Below are positions 1 through 8,339 of a stretch of 64,000 bases of DNA, piece by piece. The notes beneath the pieces were generated by a model. The model did no database searches. It saw only the letters and a list, made by a program, of their open reading frames with translations, and was not told the origin of the DNA. This DNA is from Tolypothrix sp. FACHB-123 (GTDB lineage Bacteria > Cyanobacteriota > Cyanobacteriia > Cyanobacteriales > Nostocaceae). The position numbers were made by a program, and so were the translations under genes. The DNA is taken from the NCBI RefSeq assembly GCF_014697075.1, contig NZ_JACJRE010000005.1:186001-250000 (forward strand). Reading direction: 5' to 3'. The stretch's first letter is position 1, and each line of letters begins with the position of its first letter.

Positions 1-1
1 T

Positions 2-511
2 TCACCAGAACTGCTGAATAAATTAGCCCCTTCCCGTTGGTATCATTGGGGCAGCTATCCCTTGATTGGGCGTTTAGATTACCCCATTCACGATTTGGTT
101 TTGACCTTGCAAAGTGCCGTATTGGTGGATTTACTTTCAGGTGATCGCCTTTCTCGTCTCAAGGACATCGAACTCAAGAGTCCCCAAGGTAAAGCTTTGA
201 GTCTGCCAGAATTATTTGATACCTTGCAAAATGGCATTTGGACAGAAGTACTCAAACCCCAAGGCAAAACCCTAAAGATTTCTAGCCTGCGCCGTGGCTT
301 GCAGCGCGAGTACGTAAATATTCTAAGTGATATTGTATTACGTAGAGAATACGTACCAGAAGATGCACGTACCTTAGCCTGGTACAAAATTCGCCAACTC
401 AACGAGAAATTAGCAGGAGTAAATTCTGATGATGAGTATACGAAAGCGCATATTCTCGAAACACGCGATCGCATTGAAAAAATCTTGAATGCGCCGTTAA
501 GGAGTAATTAA
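2..511 (+). CDS. C-terminal part of a zinc-dependent metalloprotease (DUF5117/DUF4953 type)
   Basis: The reading frame is open from the first bases of the window, so the start and the catalytic part lie upstream. About 169 C-terminal residues are visible. They are mostly helical and follow the pattern of the end of large cyanobacterial zinc metalloproteases: an LLSGDRLSRLKD segment, a LPELFDTLQNGIW segment, then LQREYVNILSDIV and a final helical hairpin with AWYKIRQLNEKL. The HExxH zinc site expected of the family is not in the window, so the activity is inferred from the C-terminal pattern alone. The gene ends just before a GGGCATT heptamer array. Confidence 0.6.
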   Translation, partial: SPELLNKLAPSRWYHWGSYPLIGRLDYPIHDLVLTLQSAVLVDLLSGDRLSRLKDIELKSPQGKALSLPELFDTLQNGIWTEVLKPQGKTLKISSLRRGLQREYVNILSDIVLRREYVPEDARTLAWYKIRQLNEKLAGVNSDDEYTKAHILETRDRIEKILNAPLRSN

Positions 512-513
512 AA

Positions 514-541
514 GGGCATTGGGCATTGGGCATTGGGCATT
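514..541. repeat. Heptanucleotide tandem repeat (GGGCATT) x4
   Basis: Four perfect copies of GGGCATT begin two bases after the metalloprotease stop codon. The same heptamer (or GGGCATG) recurs in seven other places in the window, always between genes. This is the behaviour of the short tandemly repeated repetitive (STRR) sequences of heterocystous cyanobacteria. Confidence 0.9.
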
Positions 542-741
542 GCTCAGTGTCCTTGTCTTTGCTTGTACAGTAGTTTGCGAAATACAGTAGATTGCCAGTT
601 TGTGAGGTACAGATGATTGTTGATTGTAGGGGCACTGGCAATGCCATGACCTCTAGAATAGATTAATGTGCCACAAAGGTTGTTTGATTTCTTCTTAATC
701 AGAAAGCAATATTTGCAATTAAAACATAGGGAAAATTGCTA

Positions 742-762
742 GGGCACAACATTGTTGTGCCC
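742..762 (-). terminator. GGGCACAAC hairpin downstream of the DUF1995 gene
   Basis: A perfect 9-bp stem (GGGCACAAC/GTTGTGCCC) with a 3-base loop lies 7 bases beyond the 3' end of the minus-strand gene. It belongs to a hairpin family also found at 6171, 16641 and 53573, each time just after a gene. It probably works as a terminator or 3'-end stabiliser. Confidence 0.65.
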
Positions 763-769
763 ATATTTT

Positions 770-1504
770 TTAACTACTTAAAGCCTTTAAAAACCGTTGT
801 AAACCCTTAAGTACACTGGGCTTTTTCGCGGGTGCAGTATCGGTTGCTGTTTGCGGCTGTCCTTTCATCAGGATGAGATCTAAGTCATCACCAGATGGCT
901 TTTTCGGTAGTTCGGCAATTTTTTCATACTCGTCACCCTTTTCTACCCAAACTGACCACTGTTCCGGATAGCAACGAAAGACGGCAGTTTGGTCATCTAC
1001 TGGGCGTAAGTAGTAGCAAGATTCTATGTTGCCAATAAAACGCTGACGCACTTGTCTGGCTGCATAACCCAAGCCGACAACACCGTAATCTTCTAAGCGA
1101 GGATTTAAGAAGATGGCGGGGCGATCGCCAATTTCTGCCATTAACTTTTCCATTTGCGGTACTTCTACAGAAGTTGGCGCAATAAACAGAAAAATTTCAT
1201 CGTCTGGTTTAATTTTGGTACTAGGTGCATTAGCTCTACCCGTACCAATATCTGTAATTTTAAATGCAGCGTCTTTCCATTGGTTGCGCGCCAAAGCAGC
1301 CGCACCCGCATCAGCAAAGAAAACCTTCAAGCCTGAACCATATTCAGCAAATACAGGTAGATAATCTTCCGCTACTAGCATAAATTTGAGTTCAGGAAAC
1401 AAAAACTCAACTTGTAGGCGAGTTTGTCCATCTGCTAGGGCTGCTTGGGTAGCTACGCGAGATTGGGCGATCGCTTCTTCAAGACTTTTAGGAAGTTCAC
1501 TCAT
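770..1504 (-). CDS. DUF1995 domain-containing protein
   Basis: A 244-residue soluble protein without signal peptide or membrane segment. It opens with LPKSLEEAIAQ and a QVEFLFPELK segment and contains FLNPRLEDYG, the layout of the cyanobacterial/plastid DUF1995 family. Plant members such as LPA3 have been linked to photosystem II assembly; the function here is unknown. Residues 205-235 are a Thr/Ala/Lys-rich linker before a short C-terminal helix. The gene stands alone and ends at a GGGCACAAC hairpin. The start is the ATG at 1504. Confidence 0.75.
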   Translation of the reverse strand: MSELPKSLEEAIAQSRVATQAALADGQTRLQVEFLFPELKFMLVAEDYLPVFAEYGSGLKVFFADAGAAALARNQWKDAAFKITDIGTGRANAPSTKIKPDDEIFLFIAPTSVEVPQMEKLMAEIGDRPAIFLNPRLEDYGVVGLGYAARQVRQRFIGNIESCYYLRPVDDQTAVFRCYPEQWSVWVEKGDEYEKIAELPKKPSGDDLDLILMKGQPQTATDTAPAKKPSVLKGLQRFLKALSS

Positions 1505-2214
1505 AGTCTGGCTCTTACTCTGGCTCTTAATTTGGTGTCTACTTTCATTGTTTCAGGATTAGCGATCCAAGTTAGCAACCCTTTGTTGCTAAATGTAGTT
1601 CAAATTTGTCACCCTGAAGCTTAAAAATTGAGTCAGTCTTGAGGATAGTTAGATATACAGCCTATAGGAAGATTAAATCTGCAAAATTTTTGACTAAATT
1701 AATCTGGGATGTCTGTTTAAGCACCAGGATATAACAAGGCTTGGCTCAATGCTGGGCCTTTTTTTTATTGGTCATTGGTCGTTCTTACAAAGTTGAGGCA
1801 GTCCGTTGGCGGGGGAACCCCGCTCAGACTTTGCGCTTTGTCATTTGTGATTCGTAATAGAGTTAGTTAATTAAGAAAGGCTGACTTAATATAGGCGATC
1901 GCACATCTTGCATCTCAGTATTTATATTTAGCTAATAATTTTTTAATAAACATTTTATTTTAGCAATAACATGAAAAATCAAGTTTATTAGCCTGCGGAG
2001 GCAGGCTTTGTTTGTATAGCCTCACCCTTATAGGGTGTAGGTGTAAGATAAGTAGAACGGCGCAAAAAAACAGAAGTATATAACAAAAAGTTAAATTACC
2101 TAAAAACCGCTTCCCAAGGTCATGGGGGCTTCCCCCATAACCGTGCTGACTCACCTTCTGCTCTCAGCATAGCTGCCTTTTCATCAAGACAATTTTTAAC
2201 ACCGACTTACTTAT
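1505..2214. other. Intergenic region with dispersed repeats and an orphan terminator
   Basis: This 710-bp gap between two minus-strand genes holds no convincing gene. It contains an orphan terminator-like hairpin at 1736-1766, an inverted repeat around GCGGGG-GAA-CCCCGC near 1810-1825, a CCTGCGGAGGCAGGC hairpin near 1991-2006 of a kind I know as common in Nostoc genomes, and GGGGGCTTCCCCC near 2125-2137. A 64-codon frame across these repeats was not accepted as a gene. Confidence 0.6.
1736..1766 (+). terminator. Orphan Rho-independent terminator-like hairpin
   Basis: AAGGC and GCCTT arms (with inner GC pairs) are followed directly by a run of T. No plus-strand gene ends upstream, since the neighbouring gene at 770-1504 runs the other way. 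The hairpin could end a small untranslated RNA. A weak -35/-10-like pair (TTGAGG, 18 bases, TATAGG) lies near 1639-1668. Confidence 0.45.
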
Positions 2215-3033
2215 CTAAACAGTGGTTGGTTGTGAGAAAAGTTTCTCCCAGTCAATGACAGCGGGTCTTGTCCCTTTACTGATCAATTCATAAATTTGTC
2301 TTGCAGTGACTGGCTGAAAAAGGCATTCCACACAAGCTGAAGCCACATCAATTCGGCTGCTATCACCTGCAAGTTTATCACCTTGAGCAATGACCACACC
2401 GAACTTACCGTCTGTTTTGGCTTTGAGAAGAGTGTTAAGGTCGTATGAGGTATAAGGGCCATCAATCAAACGTCCGGGACGAATAATTGTGTAAGGTAAT
2501 CCGGAATTAATTACTGCTTCTTCACCTTTTTGTTTTGCATCCAGCACACCAAAGCTATTAAGAATATTTAAAGGGAACTCATTTTTACGTGTAGTACCGC
2601 AAGAAGAAAGTAAAACAAACCGCTGAAGATTGCGAGGTGCTGCTGCTACTAAGTTACTCACACCTTGAGCATCAACTTTTTCGGGGCTGTTCTTAGCTCT
2701 AGATTCACGCAACTTCGGATCGAGCAAAAGCTGCACCCATTCAATCCAACTAGGACTGGGGTCAAACTCCCATCTACTAGAAGGAAAAGCACTAGTACCA
2801 GTACAAGAGATAATATGAGTAACATTCGCCATTGCAGCGGCTAGTTTAGCGGCGTCGCGAATATCACTAACAGCAATTTCCACGCGATCGTTAAACATCT
2901 TTTGAGCTTTTGCGGAATTCCTTGTGAGGATGCGAACCCCTAAGCCTTTCTCTAGTAGTTCACCTACTACCAATTGTCCTACTCCACCAGTGGCACCAGC
3001 AACCAGCACCAAATCTTTGACAGAAGAAGTCAT
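2215..3033 (-). CDS. SDR-family NAD(P)-binding protein (atypical, Ycf39/Tic62-like)
   Basis: A 272-residue Rossmann-fold protein. The nucleotide-binding motif GATGGVGQLV lies at about residues 13-22, with LTRN after beta strand 2, VSDIRD before helix 3 and a RFVLLSSCGT strand. YTIIRPGRL near residue 185 is typical of the atypical SDR_a5/NmrA-like group that includes Ycf39 and Tic62. The substrate cannot be read from the sequence. An in-frame TTG lies 12 bases upstream, but the ATG at 3033 is preferred because GGGG sits about 6 bases before it. Confidence 0.75.
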   Translation of the reverse strand: MTSSVKDLVLVAGATGGVGQLVVGELLEKGLGVRILTRNSAKAQKMFNDRVEIAVSDIRDAAKLAAAMANVTHIISCTGTSAFPSSRWEFDPSPSWIEWVQLLLDPKLRESRAKNSPEKVDAQGVSNLVAAAPRNLQRFVLLSSCGTTRKNEFPLNILNSFGVLDAKQKGEEAVINSGLPYTIIRPGRLIDGPYTSYDLNTLLKAKTDGKFGVVIAQGDKLAGDSSRIDVASACVECLFQPVTARQIYELISKGTRPAVIDWEKLFSQPTTV

Positions 3034-3383
3034 AATAGCCCCCAATATCTTTTCTATTGCTTAATTTAATTAAAAATGTTGTGTAGGCCATCGCTCGCAA
3101 GGCATTACTCAAGCATTACTAAATTATTGCAATTCTTAGCCCATTTATTTTTGTCTAATTTTTTATCGTTGTTTATTGACGTTTTCTCAATCTTCGCGCC
3201 ACCAAAACCCGAACAAATCCGCCCCATCAATCAACTTGCAGCTTAACTCTATGAAGTTCATCGATCAATGAGTAACCCTTGAAAATATTGACTTTTATTC
3301 TCAAAAGTTCTAGATTGCTTTAAGGATTTACTTGCAACTAATTTGCAAAATTTTTGAGAAAAGTTCTTAATGGAGAGTGAGCA
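3034..3383. promoter_or_regulatory. Divergent intergenic region before the phnD operon
   Basis: This AT-rich 350-bp stretch separates the minus-strand SDR gene from the plus-strand phnD operon and must hold both promoters. A GGAG Shine-Dalgarno at about 3372 precedes the phnD ATG. I looked for tandem CTTAACC-type Pho boxes and saw none convincing. No gene was recognised. Confidence 0.45.
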
Positions 3384-4358
3384 ATGAGTGTGAGGAAAAA
3401 GGGCTTGTTGGCTGCTGGGGCTGCACTAACTGCCCTTGCAGGTGTATTATTCAGCGCATCTGGGGGATTAGAGGCAATTACTACTAATTCCATTCTTAAT
3501 CAACAAGCACCTACTTTGCTTGCCCAAAAAATTAATTCCTTGACAGTAGTTTTTCCTAGCAGATCTGATTCCACTGATTTGCAAAATAAAGCAAACGCGG
3601 TAGGCGCATTTTTATCTAGAGAATTGGGAATACCAGTTAAAGCACAAGTAGGGGATGATACAGCTGCGGTAGAAGCATTAAGAGCTAATCGCGCTGATGT
3701 AGCTTTCTTGAGTAGCCGTCCAGCGTTGAAAGCCGAACAATTAGCCAATGCTCGCTTGTATCTAGCTGAGGTGCGTGATAACTATTCTGGAAGACACACG
3801 TATAGCTCAGTATTTGTAGTGCCCAAAAATAGCCCCTTAAAAAGTAGAAATAACGCCAAAGGCACCCTAGAACAATTGCGGGGTAAAAGAATGGCGTTTA
3901 CTTCTCCTACTTCTGGTTCTGGGTTTATTTTCCCCACTAGCGAATTAGTTAAACAAGGATTTGTACCTGATAAAGACCGTTTAAATGGTTTTTTCGGTCA
4001 AGTTAGCTATGGTGGTAATTACAGCAAAGCACTGCAAGCTGTTCTGCGCGGACAAGCGGATGTGGCTGTTGTCTCAGAATATGCGTTAAATCCTCCGTAT
4101 ATTACCGCAGAAGAAAAAAATCAGTTGCGCGTACTGCATAGAATTGCTGGCGTACCTGCTCACGGTATCGCCATTGACGATGATGTTCCCGCACCCATGC
4201 GCGAAAAAATTATTAATTCCCTACTCAAGTTAAATCAATCACAAAACAATCAGCTACTACGTAATTTATATAACTCGACAGAATTGGTGAGAGTAGATCA
4301 CAATCGCCACCTAGCACCAGTTCGGGATGCACTGACACGCATTGGTATTGAACCGTAG
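3384..4358 (+). CDS. phnD: Phosphonate/phosphite ABC transporter, substrate-binding protein
   Basis: A 324-residue periplasmic binding protein. A positively charged start (MSVRKKG) leads into a hydrophobic signal segment that ends around residue 45. The mature part has the PhnD signatures: a VVFPSRSDSTDLQNKA-like strand-loop, RADVAFLSSRPAL near residue 115, FVVPKNSPL, FTSPTSGSGFIFP near residue 175 and GQADVAVVSEYAL. It should capture phosphonate or phosphite in the periplasm and deliver it to the PhnC/PhnE importer encoded downstream. No C-P lyase or phosphite dehydrogenase gene is in the window, so the ligand is not fixed. Confidence 0.88.
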   Translation: MSVRKKGLLAAGAALTALAGVLFSASGGLEAITTNSILNQQAPTLLAQKINSLTVVFPSRSDSTDLQNKANAVGAFLSRELGIPVKAQVGDDTAAVEALRANRADVAFLSSRPALKAEQLANARLYLAEVRDNYSGRHTYSSVFVVPKNSPLKSRNNAKGTLEQLRGKRMAFTSPTSGSGFIFPTSELVKQGFVPDKDRLNGFFGQVSYGGNYSKALQAVLRGQADVAVVSEYALNPPYITAEEKNQLRVLHRIAGVPAHGIAIDDDVPAPMREKIINSLLKLNQSQNNQLLRNLYNSTELVRVDHNRHLAPVRDALTRIGIEP

Positions 4359-4480
4359 TTGATAAAGGGCATGAGGCAGAGGGGGACAAGGAGGACAAGG
4401 AGGACAAGGAATTTTAGATTTTAGATTTGCGATTTTGGATTCCAATCTAAAATTTAAAATCCAAAATCCAAAATTGTTTC

Positions 4481-4508
4481 AATGCCCAATGCCCCATGCC
4501 CCATGCCC
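4481..4508. repeat. Heptanucleotide repeat (AATGCCC/CATGCCC) x4 between phnD and phnC
   Basis: Four heptamers of the GGGCATT family in the opposite orientation lie inside the phnD-phnC spacer. They are preceded by a 9-bp repeat GGACAAGGA (about 4383-4410) and AT-rich AAAATCCAAAAT-type repeats. The heptamers supply spurious ATG codons upstream of phnC. Confidence 0.85.
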
Positions 4509-4547
4509 ATTTTGATAACCTTAGATACTGGTGGAATTAATTTCGGG

Positions 4548-5285
4548 ATGAACGATTATGTAATTGAGTGCCATAACTTAGAGACAGCTTATGTAAATTC
4601 TCTGAATCGCCCTATTCTTAATGGCATTAATTGTCAAATTAAACGGGGCGAATTTGTCGTGTTGTTGGGACTTAATGGCGCTGGTAAATCTACTCTACTG
4701 CGATCGCTTGTAGGATTAGTACCCTTAGTTAAGGGTGAAATTCAAATTAATGGTGTCACCATGACACCCCGCACATTACCAGCAATCAGGCGTGATGTGT
4801 CGATGCTATTTCAAGGTGGCGGGTTAATTCGCCAGTTATCTGCTATCGAAAATGTGCTTTGTGGACGCTTGGGTACAAAGACAACTTGGCAAACTTTATT
4901 TGGCTTTGGGCGACGCGATCGCCTTTTGGCATTAGATTTATTAGAACAGTTAGGTTTAAAAGATTTAGCTGAACAAAAAACCAGCCAACTCAGTGGGGGA
5001 CAACAGCAACGAGTGGCGATCGCTCGTGCTTTAATTCAGTCACCACACATTCTCTTAGCTGATGAACCCATCACCGGCTTGGATGTTATCGCTTGTCAAC
5101 AAGTGATGCAGACTTTATCAGAATTGCATTCTCAAAAAGGCATGACAATTGTGACGGTTTTGCACGATCTGGGGATAGCAGCAGAATATGCCCAAAGAGC
5201 GATCGTTGTCGATAGCGGATGTATTGTTTATGAGGGTGCTTGCGACAACCTGCAAGCAAAATTTGCCCAATTATCCCAAGTGTAG
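4548..5285 (+). CDS. phnC: Phosphonate/phosphite ABC transporter, ATP-binding protein
   Basis: A 245-residue ABC ATPase. It has Walker A GLNGAGKST at residues 41-49, a Q-loop in MLFQGGGLI, the ABC signature LSGGQQQR at about 148-155, Walker B ILLADEP at about 168-174 and the switch His in VLHDLG. This is the usual PhnC length. The frame is open further upstream, but those 22 codons are translated heptamer repeat; the ATG at 4548 opens the first family-like segment (MNDYVIECHNLE) and is chosen as start. It energises import together with the permease 24 bases downstream. Confidence 0.9.
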   Translation: MNDYVIECHNLETAYVNSLNRPILNGINCQIKRGEFVVLLGLNGAGKSTLLRSLVGLVPLVKGEIQINGVTMTPRTLPAIRRDVSMLFQGGGLIRQLSAIENVLCGRLGTKTTWQTLFGFGRRDRLLALDLLEQLGLKDLAEQKTSQLSGGQQQRVAIARALIQSPHILLADEPITGLDVIACQQVMQTLSELHSQKGMTIVTVLHDLGIAAEYAQRAIVVDSGCIVYEGACDNLQAKFAQLSQV

Positions 5286-5309
5286 AGTATAAGCGCGCAA
5301 ATATACATT

Positions 5310-6104
5310 ATGAATTACTTATTTAATTCCAATCCTCTCCGGCGCTACCCTTGGGTAAGTTATTTCATCTTTCTGTTAATAGCTGTTGTAATTTATACTT
5401 GGGCATTACAAGGACTCAAAGTCGATTTTGCCTTAGTTAGCAACAGCTGGCCTTATATTACTGATTTTATCTCCCGATTATTTCCGCCAGATATAACAGT
5501 TTTAGATATAGCGATTCAAGCACTAATTGAAACTGTACAAATGTCACTGTGGGGAACCACTATCGGGGCAATTATTTCCGTACCAATTGCTGTAGCTAGC
5601 GCCAACAACGTAGCGCCAAAATGGTTGCAATGGCTAGCAAATTTACTCCAAAATGCCGTCCGTTCAGTTCCTTCAATTATTTTGGGGTTAATTTTTGTCG
5701 CCGCAACTGGATTAGGCGCACCAGCCGGTACTTTAGCTTTGGGAATTTATACTATCGGCTACCTGGCTAAATTTTATCAACAAGCGATTGAAGCCGTTAA
5801 CCCCCGATCTATAGAATCTTTAGAAGTCATTGGTGCATCTAAATTACAAATTGCCCAATACGGGATTTTACCCCAAGTACTACCTTTGGGATTAGGTTAT
5901 ACATTTTGGATGTTTGAATATAATATCCGCGCCGCTTCTGTTTTGGGTGTAGTCGGTGCAGGTGGTATTGGCTTTCAGTTGAAAAGTTACATTGACGGTT
6001 TTGAGTACAACAAGGCTACAACCATGATGCTAGTACTTTTAGTAGTAGTCACAGTTATTGATGCGTTTAGTAGCCAACTCCGCCGTCGCCTTGATTCTAT
6101 GTAG
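5310..6104 (+). CDS. phnE: Phosphonate/phosphite ABC transporter, permease
   Basis: A 264-residue inner-membrane permease with about six hydrophobic segments. The cytoplasmic EAA-type loop that docks the ATPase reads ESLEVIGASKLQIAQYGILP (about residues 170-189). GVVGAGGIGFQL near residue 215 is typical of PhnE. It follows phnC closely and completes a phnD-phnC-phnE operon, an order often seen in cyanobacteria. A GGGCACAAC hairpin follows the stop. Confidence 0.9.
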   Translation: MNYLFNSNPLRRYPWVSYFIFLLIAVVIYTWALQGLKVDFALVSNSWPYITDFISRLFPPDITVLDIAIQALIETVQMSLWGTTIGAIISVPIAVASANNVAPKWLQWLANLLQNAVRSVPSIILGLIFVAATGLGAPAGTLALGIYTIGYLAKFYQQAIEAVNPRSIESLEVIGASKLQIAQYGILPQVLPLGLGYTFWMFEYNIRAASVLGVVGAGGIGFQLKSYIDGFEYNKATTMMLVLLVVVTVIDAFSSQLRRRLDSM

Positions 6105-6133
6105 AAATTCGCGATAGAAAGCTTCGCTTTGAC

Positions 6134-6202
6134 ATTAAAATAATGTTTGCGAAACATAAATTATTTTTAAGGGCACAACAATGTTTGATGGTTGTGCCCT
6201 TA
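6134..6202 (+). repeat. Dispersed double-hairpin repeat used as the phnE 3' end
   Basis: AATAAT and ATTATT arms form a first AT-rich stem. TAAGGGCACAAC (6168-6179) and GTTGTGCCCTTA (6191-6202) form a perfect 12-bp second stem. Nearly the same 65-70 bp lie after nagB at 53536-53600. It is probably both a small dispersed repeat and a working terminator. Confidence 0.75.
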
Positions 6203-6260
6203 CTTATATCTTTGGCATTGTTTTTTCAAATTGTGATTACTCCCAACATTGATTGACACA

Positions 6261-6310
6261 AGTACTAGTTTTGCAAATATTTCGCAAAAAATTTGCAAAA
6301 CTATAGTACC
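6261..6310. terminator. Long imperfect palindrome between convergent genes
   Basis: AGTACTA..GTTTTGCAAAT on the left is mirrored by ATTTGCAAAAC..TAGTACC on the right around a short A/T-rich centre, giving a stem of about 18 bp. It lies between phnE and the converging ferredoxin-like gene. It could be a bidirectional terminator or a protein-binding palindrome. Confidence 0.5.
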
Positions 6311-6356
6311 CAAAATAAAAAGGAAACACTAAAAAATTTCTTGTAATATATTCTCA

Positions 6357-7055
6357 TTAACGAGTGGCAATTCCACTAGCTATAGATTGTATTGGAATAG
6401 GTACTTCTGTGACTTCTTCTAATTGGCGTTCTGTATTGCGATCGCCAAAATGTTTATCCATGATATTGGAGACTTGTGCTGCACTAATGCGAGTGTAACG
6501 GGTTTTATCGGGCATAACTACGTTAGGGCCTGCTTTGCAGTTTTTCATACAGCCAGTACCTTTGATGGTAACTTGGTCTTCTAAACCGCGATCGCTCAAA
6601 GCAGCTTCCAAAGCTTGACAAACGCCCTTACCACCGCGCTTCATACAGTCAGATTTTTGACATACCAAAATCGTACTTTTCCCCTTACTTGGCTTAGCGC
6701 TAGCTTCCGTAATTGATGACGGTTTCGGTGGATGAGAGATAGGTGAAGGGATACCCATCTGTGTAATTGTCTCATTTGCCACATCTTGGCGCGCCGCCAT
6801 CACCCGTTCAGCTTTAAATGTGACTTCACCTGTTGCTAATTGGTGCTTTTTCTTACCCACAATTTGCAGCCAAGTACCTCGTGGTAAGCGCAAATCAAAA
6901 GCAAATCTTAAATGTTTCGCCAATTTTATATAACATTCACCCTCGGCAGTCCATATCTGCAAGCCTTTAAGCTTATACCCATCTTTAATCACAAAGTCCA
7001 TAAACCTGCCCTCAAGGCAAAAATCTGATACTTGCTGATTGTGGGATTCACTCAT
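6357..7055 (-). CDS. (2Fe-2S) thioredoxin-like ferredoxin domain protein
   Basis: A 232-residue protein in two parts. Residues 1-85 form a small beta-rich domain with KLKGLQIWTAEGECYIKL and the PRGTWLQIVGKKK stretch. After a Pro/Ser linker, residues 125-200 carry the [2Fe-2S] thioredoxin-like domain, whose ligands are visible as VCQKSDC...GVC and, further on, GCMKNC followed by AGPNVVM. Such domains occur in NuoE/HoxE and Shethna-type ferredoxins; here the protein is stand-alone and the redox partner is unknown. A GTG lies 9 bases upstream in frame, but the ATG at 7055 has AGG about 8 bases ahead of it and is chosen. A small gene follows closely upstream on the same strand. Confidence 0.8.
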   Translation of the reverse strand: MSESHNQQVSDFCLEGRFMDFVIKDGYKLKGLQIWTAEGECYIKLAKHLRFAFDLRLPRGTWLQIVGKKKHQLATGEVTFKAERVMAARQDVANETITQMGIPSPISHPPKPSSITEASAKPSKGKSTILVCQKSDCMKRGGKGVCQALEAALSDRGLEDQVTIKGTGCMKNCKAGPNVVMPDKTRYTRISAAQVSNIMDKHFGDRNTERQLEEVTEVPIPIQSIASGIATR

Positions 7056-7105
7056 GTTTTTCACCTCATTATGTTGATTAGGACATAGTATTCAACGGGA
7101 AATCT

Positions 7106-7372
7106 TCAGCGGTAGCGACTTTGCCAGCATTTCTCTAGACTCCAAACCAGGTCTTGACGCTTAAGTGTAAATTGACGCATCAAACTCCAAAGTTGAACAG
7201 CGGCTAGGGAATTGCTGATTTCAACTTTCAACGGCTGGTTAGGCTCACACCAACAAGGAATATCTAGTTCCTGTAAACGTTGATACACCTGCCAGCGGTC
7301 TACCCAATTCACCTCTAAAACATGCTTGCTTTCGACTTCTGAACTAGACGGTTTCAAGAAATGTACCCTCAA
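7106..7372 (-). CDS. Small conserved-looking protein of unknown function
   Basis: An 88-residue soluble protein rich in Trp (6 residues) with a VNWVDRWQVYQRLQELDIPC segment. No domain is recognised. The frame has no ATG near its beginning, and an in-frame stop lies a few codons upstream, so TTG at 7372 is the only reasonable start. It lies 50 bp upstream of the ferredoxin-like gene on the same strand and may be co-transcribed with it. That it is a real gene is inferred from the protein-like composition and the context. Confidence 0.55.
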   Translation of the reverse strand: MRVHFLKPSSSEVESKHVLEVNWVDRWQVYQRLQELDIPCWCEPNQPLKVEISNSLAAVQLWSLMRQFTLKRQDLVWSLEKCWQSRYR

Positions 7373-7784
7373 AGTGCAACAAACTTGCAGTAACTACCGA
7401 GCTTTAATTCGCTGCTGTTTCCCATTTTTGGGAGTTCAGCCTCTTAAACCAGGATAACTTAAGTGCAAACAATTCTCATTTATTTTAGATAAGAATCTCA
7501 AATACTTGCAATGACCTGCCATTAAATAGGCAGGTGAGTAGGAAGCAGGGGCGACAAGAAAGACAACTGTACGGGCGGGTTCACAGATATCTTCGTCGAT
7601 CAACGACGATCTAAATAAACCCGCCCCTACTGAATAATGACTATCAACACACTTTACGTAATGAATAATTTTAATGAGAAAAATTTAAAATTCCATGAAA
7701 ATTATTGAAATTGCGTTTAATTTTTAGAGTGTTAATATGTAGAAACTCAGCAGTTAAACCTAACTGATAAAAGCGAGGAGAACC
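7373..7784. promoter_or_regulatory. Intergenic region with a REP-type hairpin and the dpsA promoter
   Basis: This 412-bp divergent region has no gene. It carries one copy of the GGGCGGGTT hairpin repeat (7573-7626) and then an AT-rich stretch before dpsA. A good Shine-Dalgarno (GCGAGGAG, about 7773-7780) precedes the dpsA ATG. Confidence 0.5.
7573..7626. repeat. REP-like hairpin repeat, copy 1 (GGGCGGGTT...AACCCGCCC)
   Basis: Arms GGGCGGGTT (7573-7581) and AACCCGCCC (7618-7626) enclose about 36 bases. Similar elements are at 8653-8714 and 18132-18187, all between genes. Confidence 0.8.
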
Positions 7785-8339
7785 ATGTCTGAAACCACAA
7801 CAGTATTACGAAACTTTGGTGATGTTTATGACAATCCTGTATTGTTAGATCGCAGTGTAACTGCACCTGTTACAGAAGGATTTAACGTTGTTTTAGCTAG
7901 TTTTCAAGCACTTTCATTGCAGTATCAAAAACATCATTTTGTCGTTGAAGGTGCAGAATTTTACTCATTACATGAGTTTTTTAATGACAGCTACAAAGAA
8001 ATCCAAGATCATATTCATGAAATTGGCGAGCGCTTAGATGGATTAGGCGGTGTACCAGTTGCTACCTTCAGCAAATTGGCCGAATTAACTTGTTTTACGC
8101 AAGAGCCAGATGGCGTATATTCTTCGCGTCAAATGGTAGAAAATGACCTGGCCGCAGAACAAGCTATTATTGGCGTGATTCGTCGCCAAGCTGCTCAGGC
8201 AGAGAGTTTGGGAGACCGGGGTACACGCTATCTCTACGAAAAAATTCTGTTAAAAACTGAAGAGCGGGCTTATCATTTGTCTCACTTCTTGGCTAAAGAC
8301 AGCTTAACCCTAGGTTTTGTTCAACCTGCTCAAAACTAA
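7785..8339 (+). CDS. dpsA: Dps-family ferritin-like protein (DpsA)
   Basis: A 184-residue four-helix-bundle protein. The ferroxidase region reads [19 protein letters not shown] then [18 protein letters not shown], matching the family pattern H-W/F-x-V-x-G-x-x-F-x-x-L-H followed by D-x-x-(A/G)-E-R (about residues 47-85). Dps dodecamers oxidise and store iron with peroxide and protect DNA. The N-terminal extension of about 30 residues is short. From memory, the Anabaena 7120 orthologue (alr3808) also lies just before carB. Confidence 0.88.
   Translation: MSETTTVLRNFGDVYDNPVLLDRSVTAPVTEGFNVVLASFQALSLQYQKHHFVVEGAEFYSLHEFFNDSYKEIQDHIHEIGERLDGLGGVPVATFSKLAELTCFTQEPDGVYSSRQMVENDLAAEQAIIGVIRRQAAQAESLGDRGTRYLYEKILLKTEERAYHLSHFLAKDSLTLGFVQPAQN

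Noticed and set aside
1960-2154. 64-codon minus-strand frame
   Set aside because: It runs across dispersed hairpin repeats (CCTGCGGAGGCAGGC, GGGGGCTTCCCCC) and has no family-like pattern; it is probably translated repeat.
4482-4547. N-terminal extension of PhnC by 22 residues
   Set aside because: The codons MPNAPCPMP are the CCCAATG/CCCCATG heptamer repeat in translation; PhnC homology begins at the ATG at 4548.
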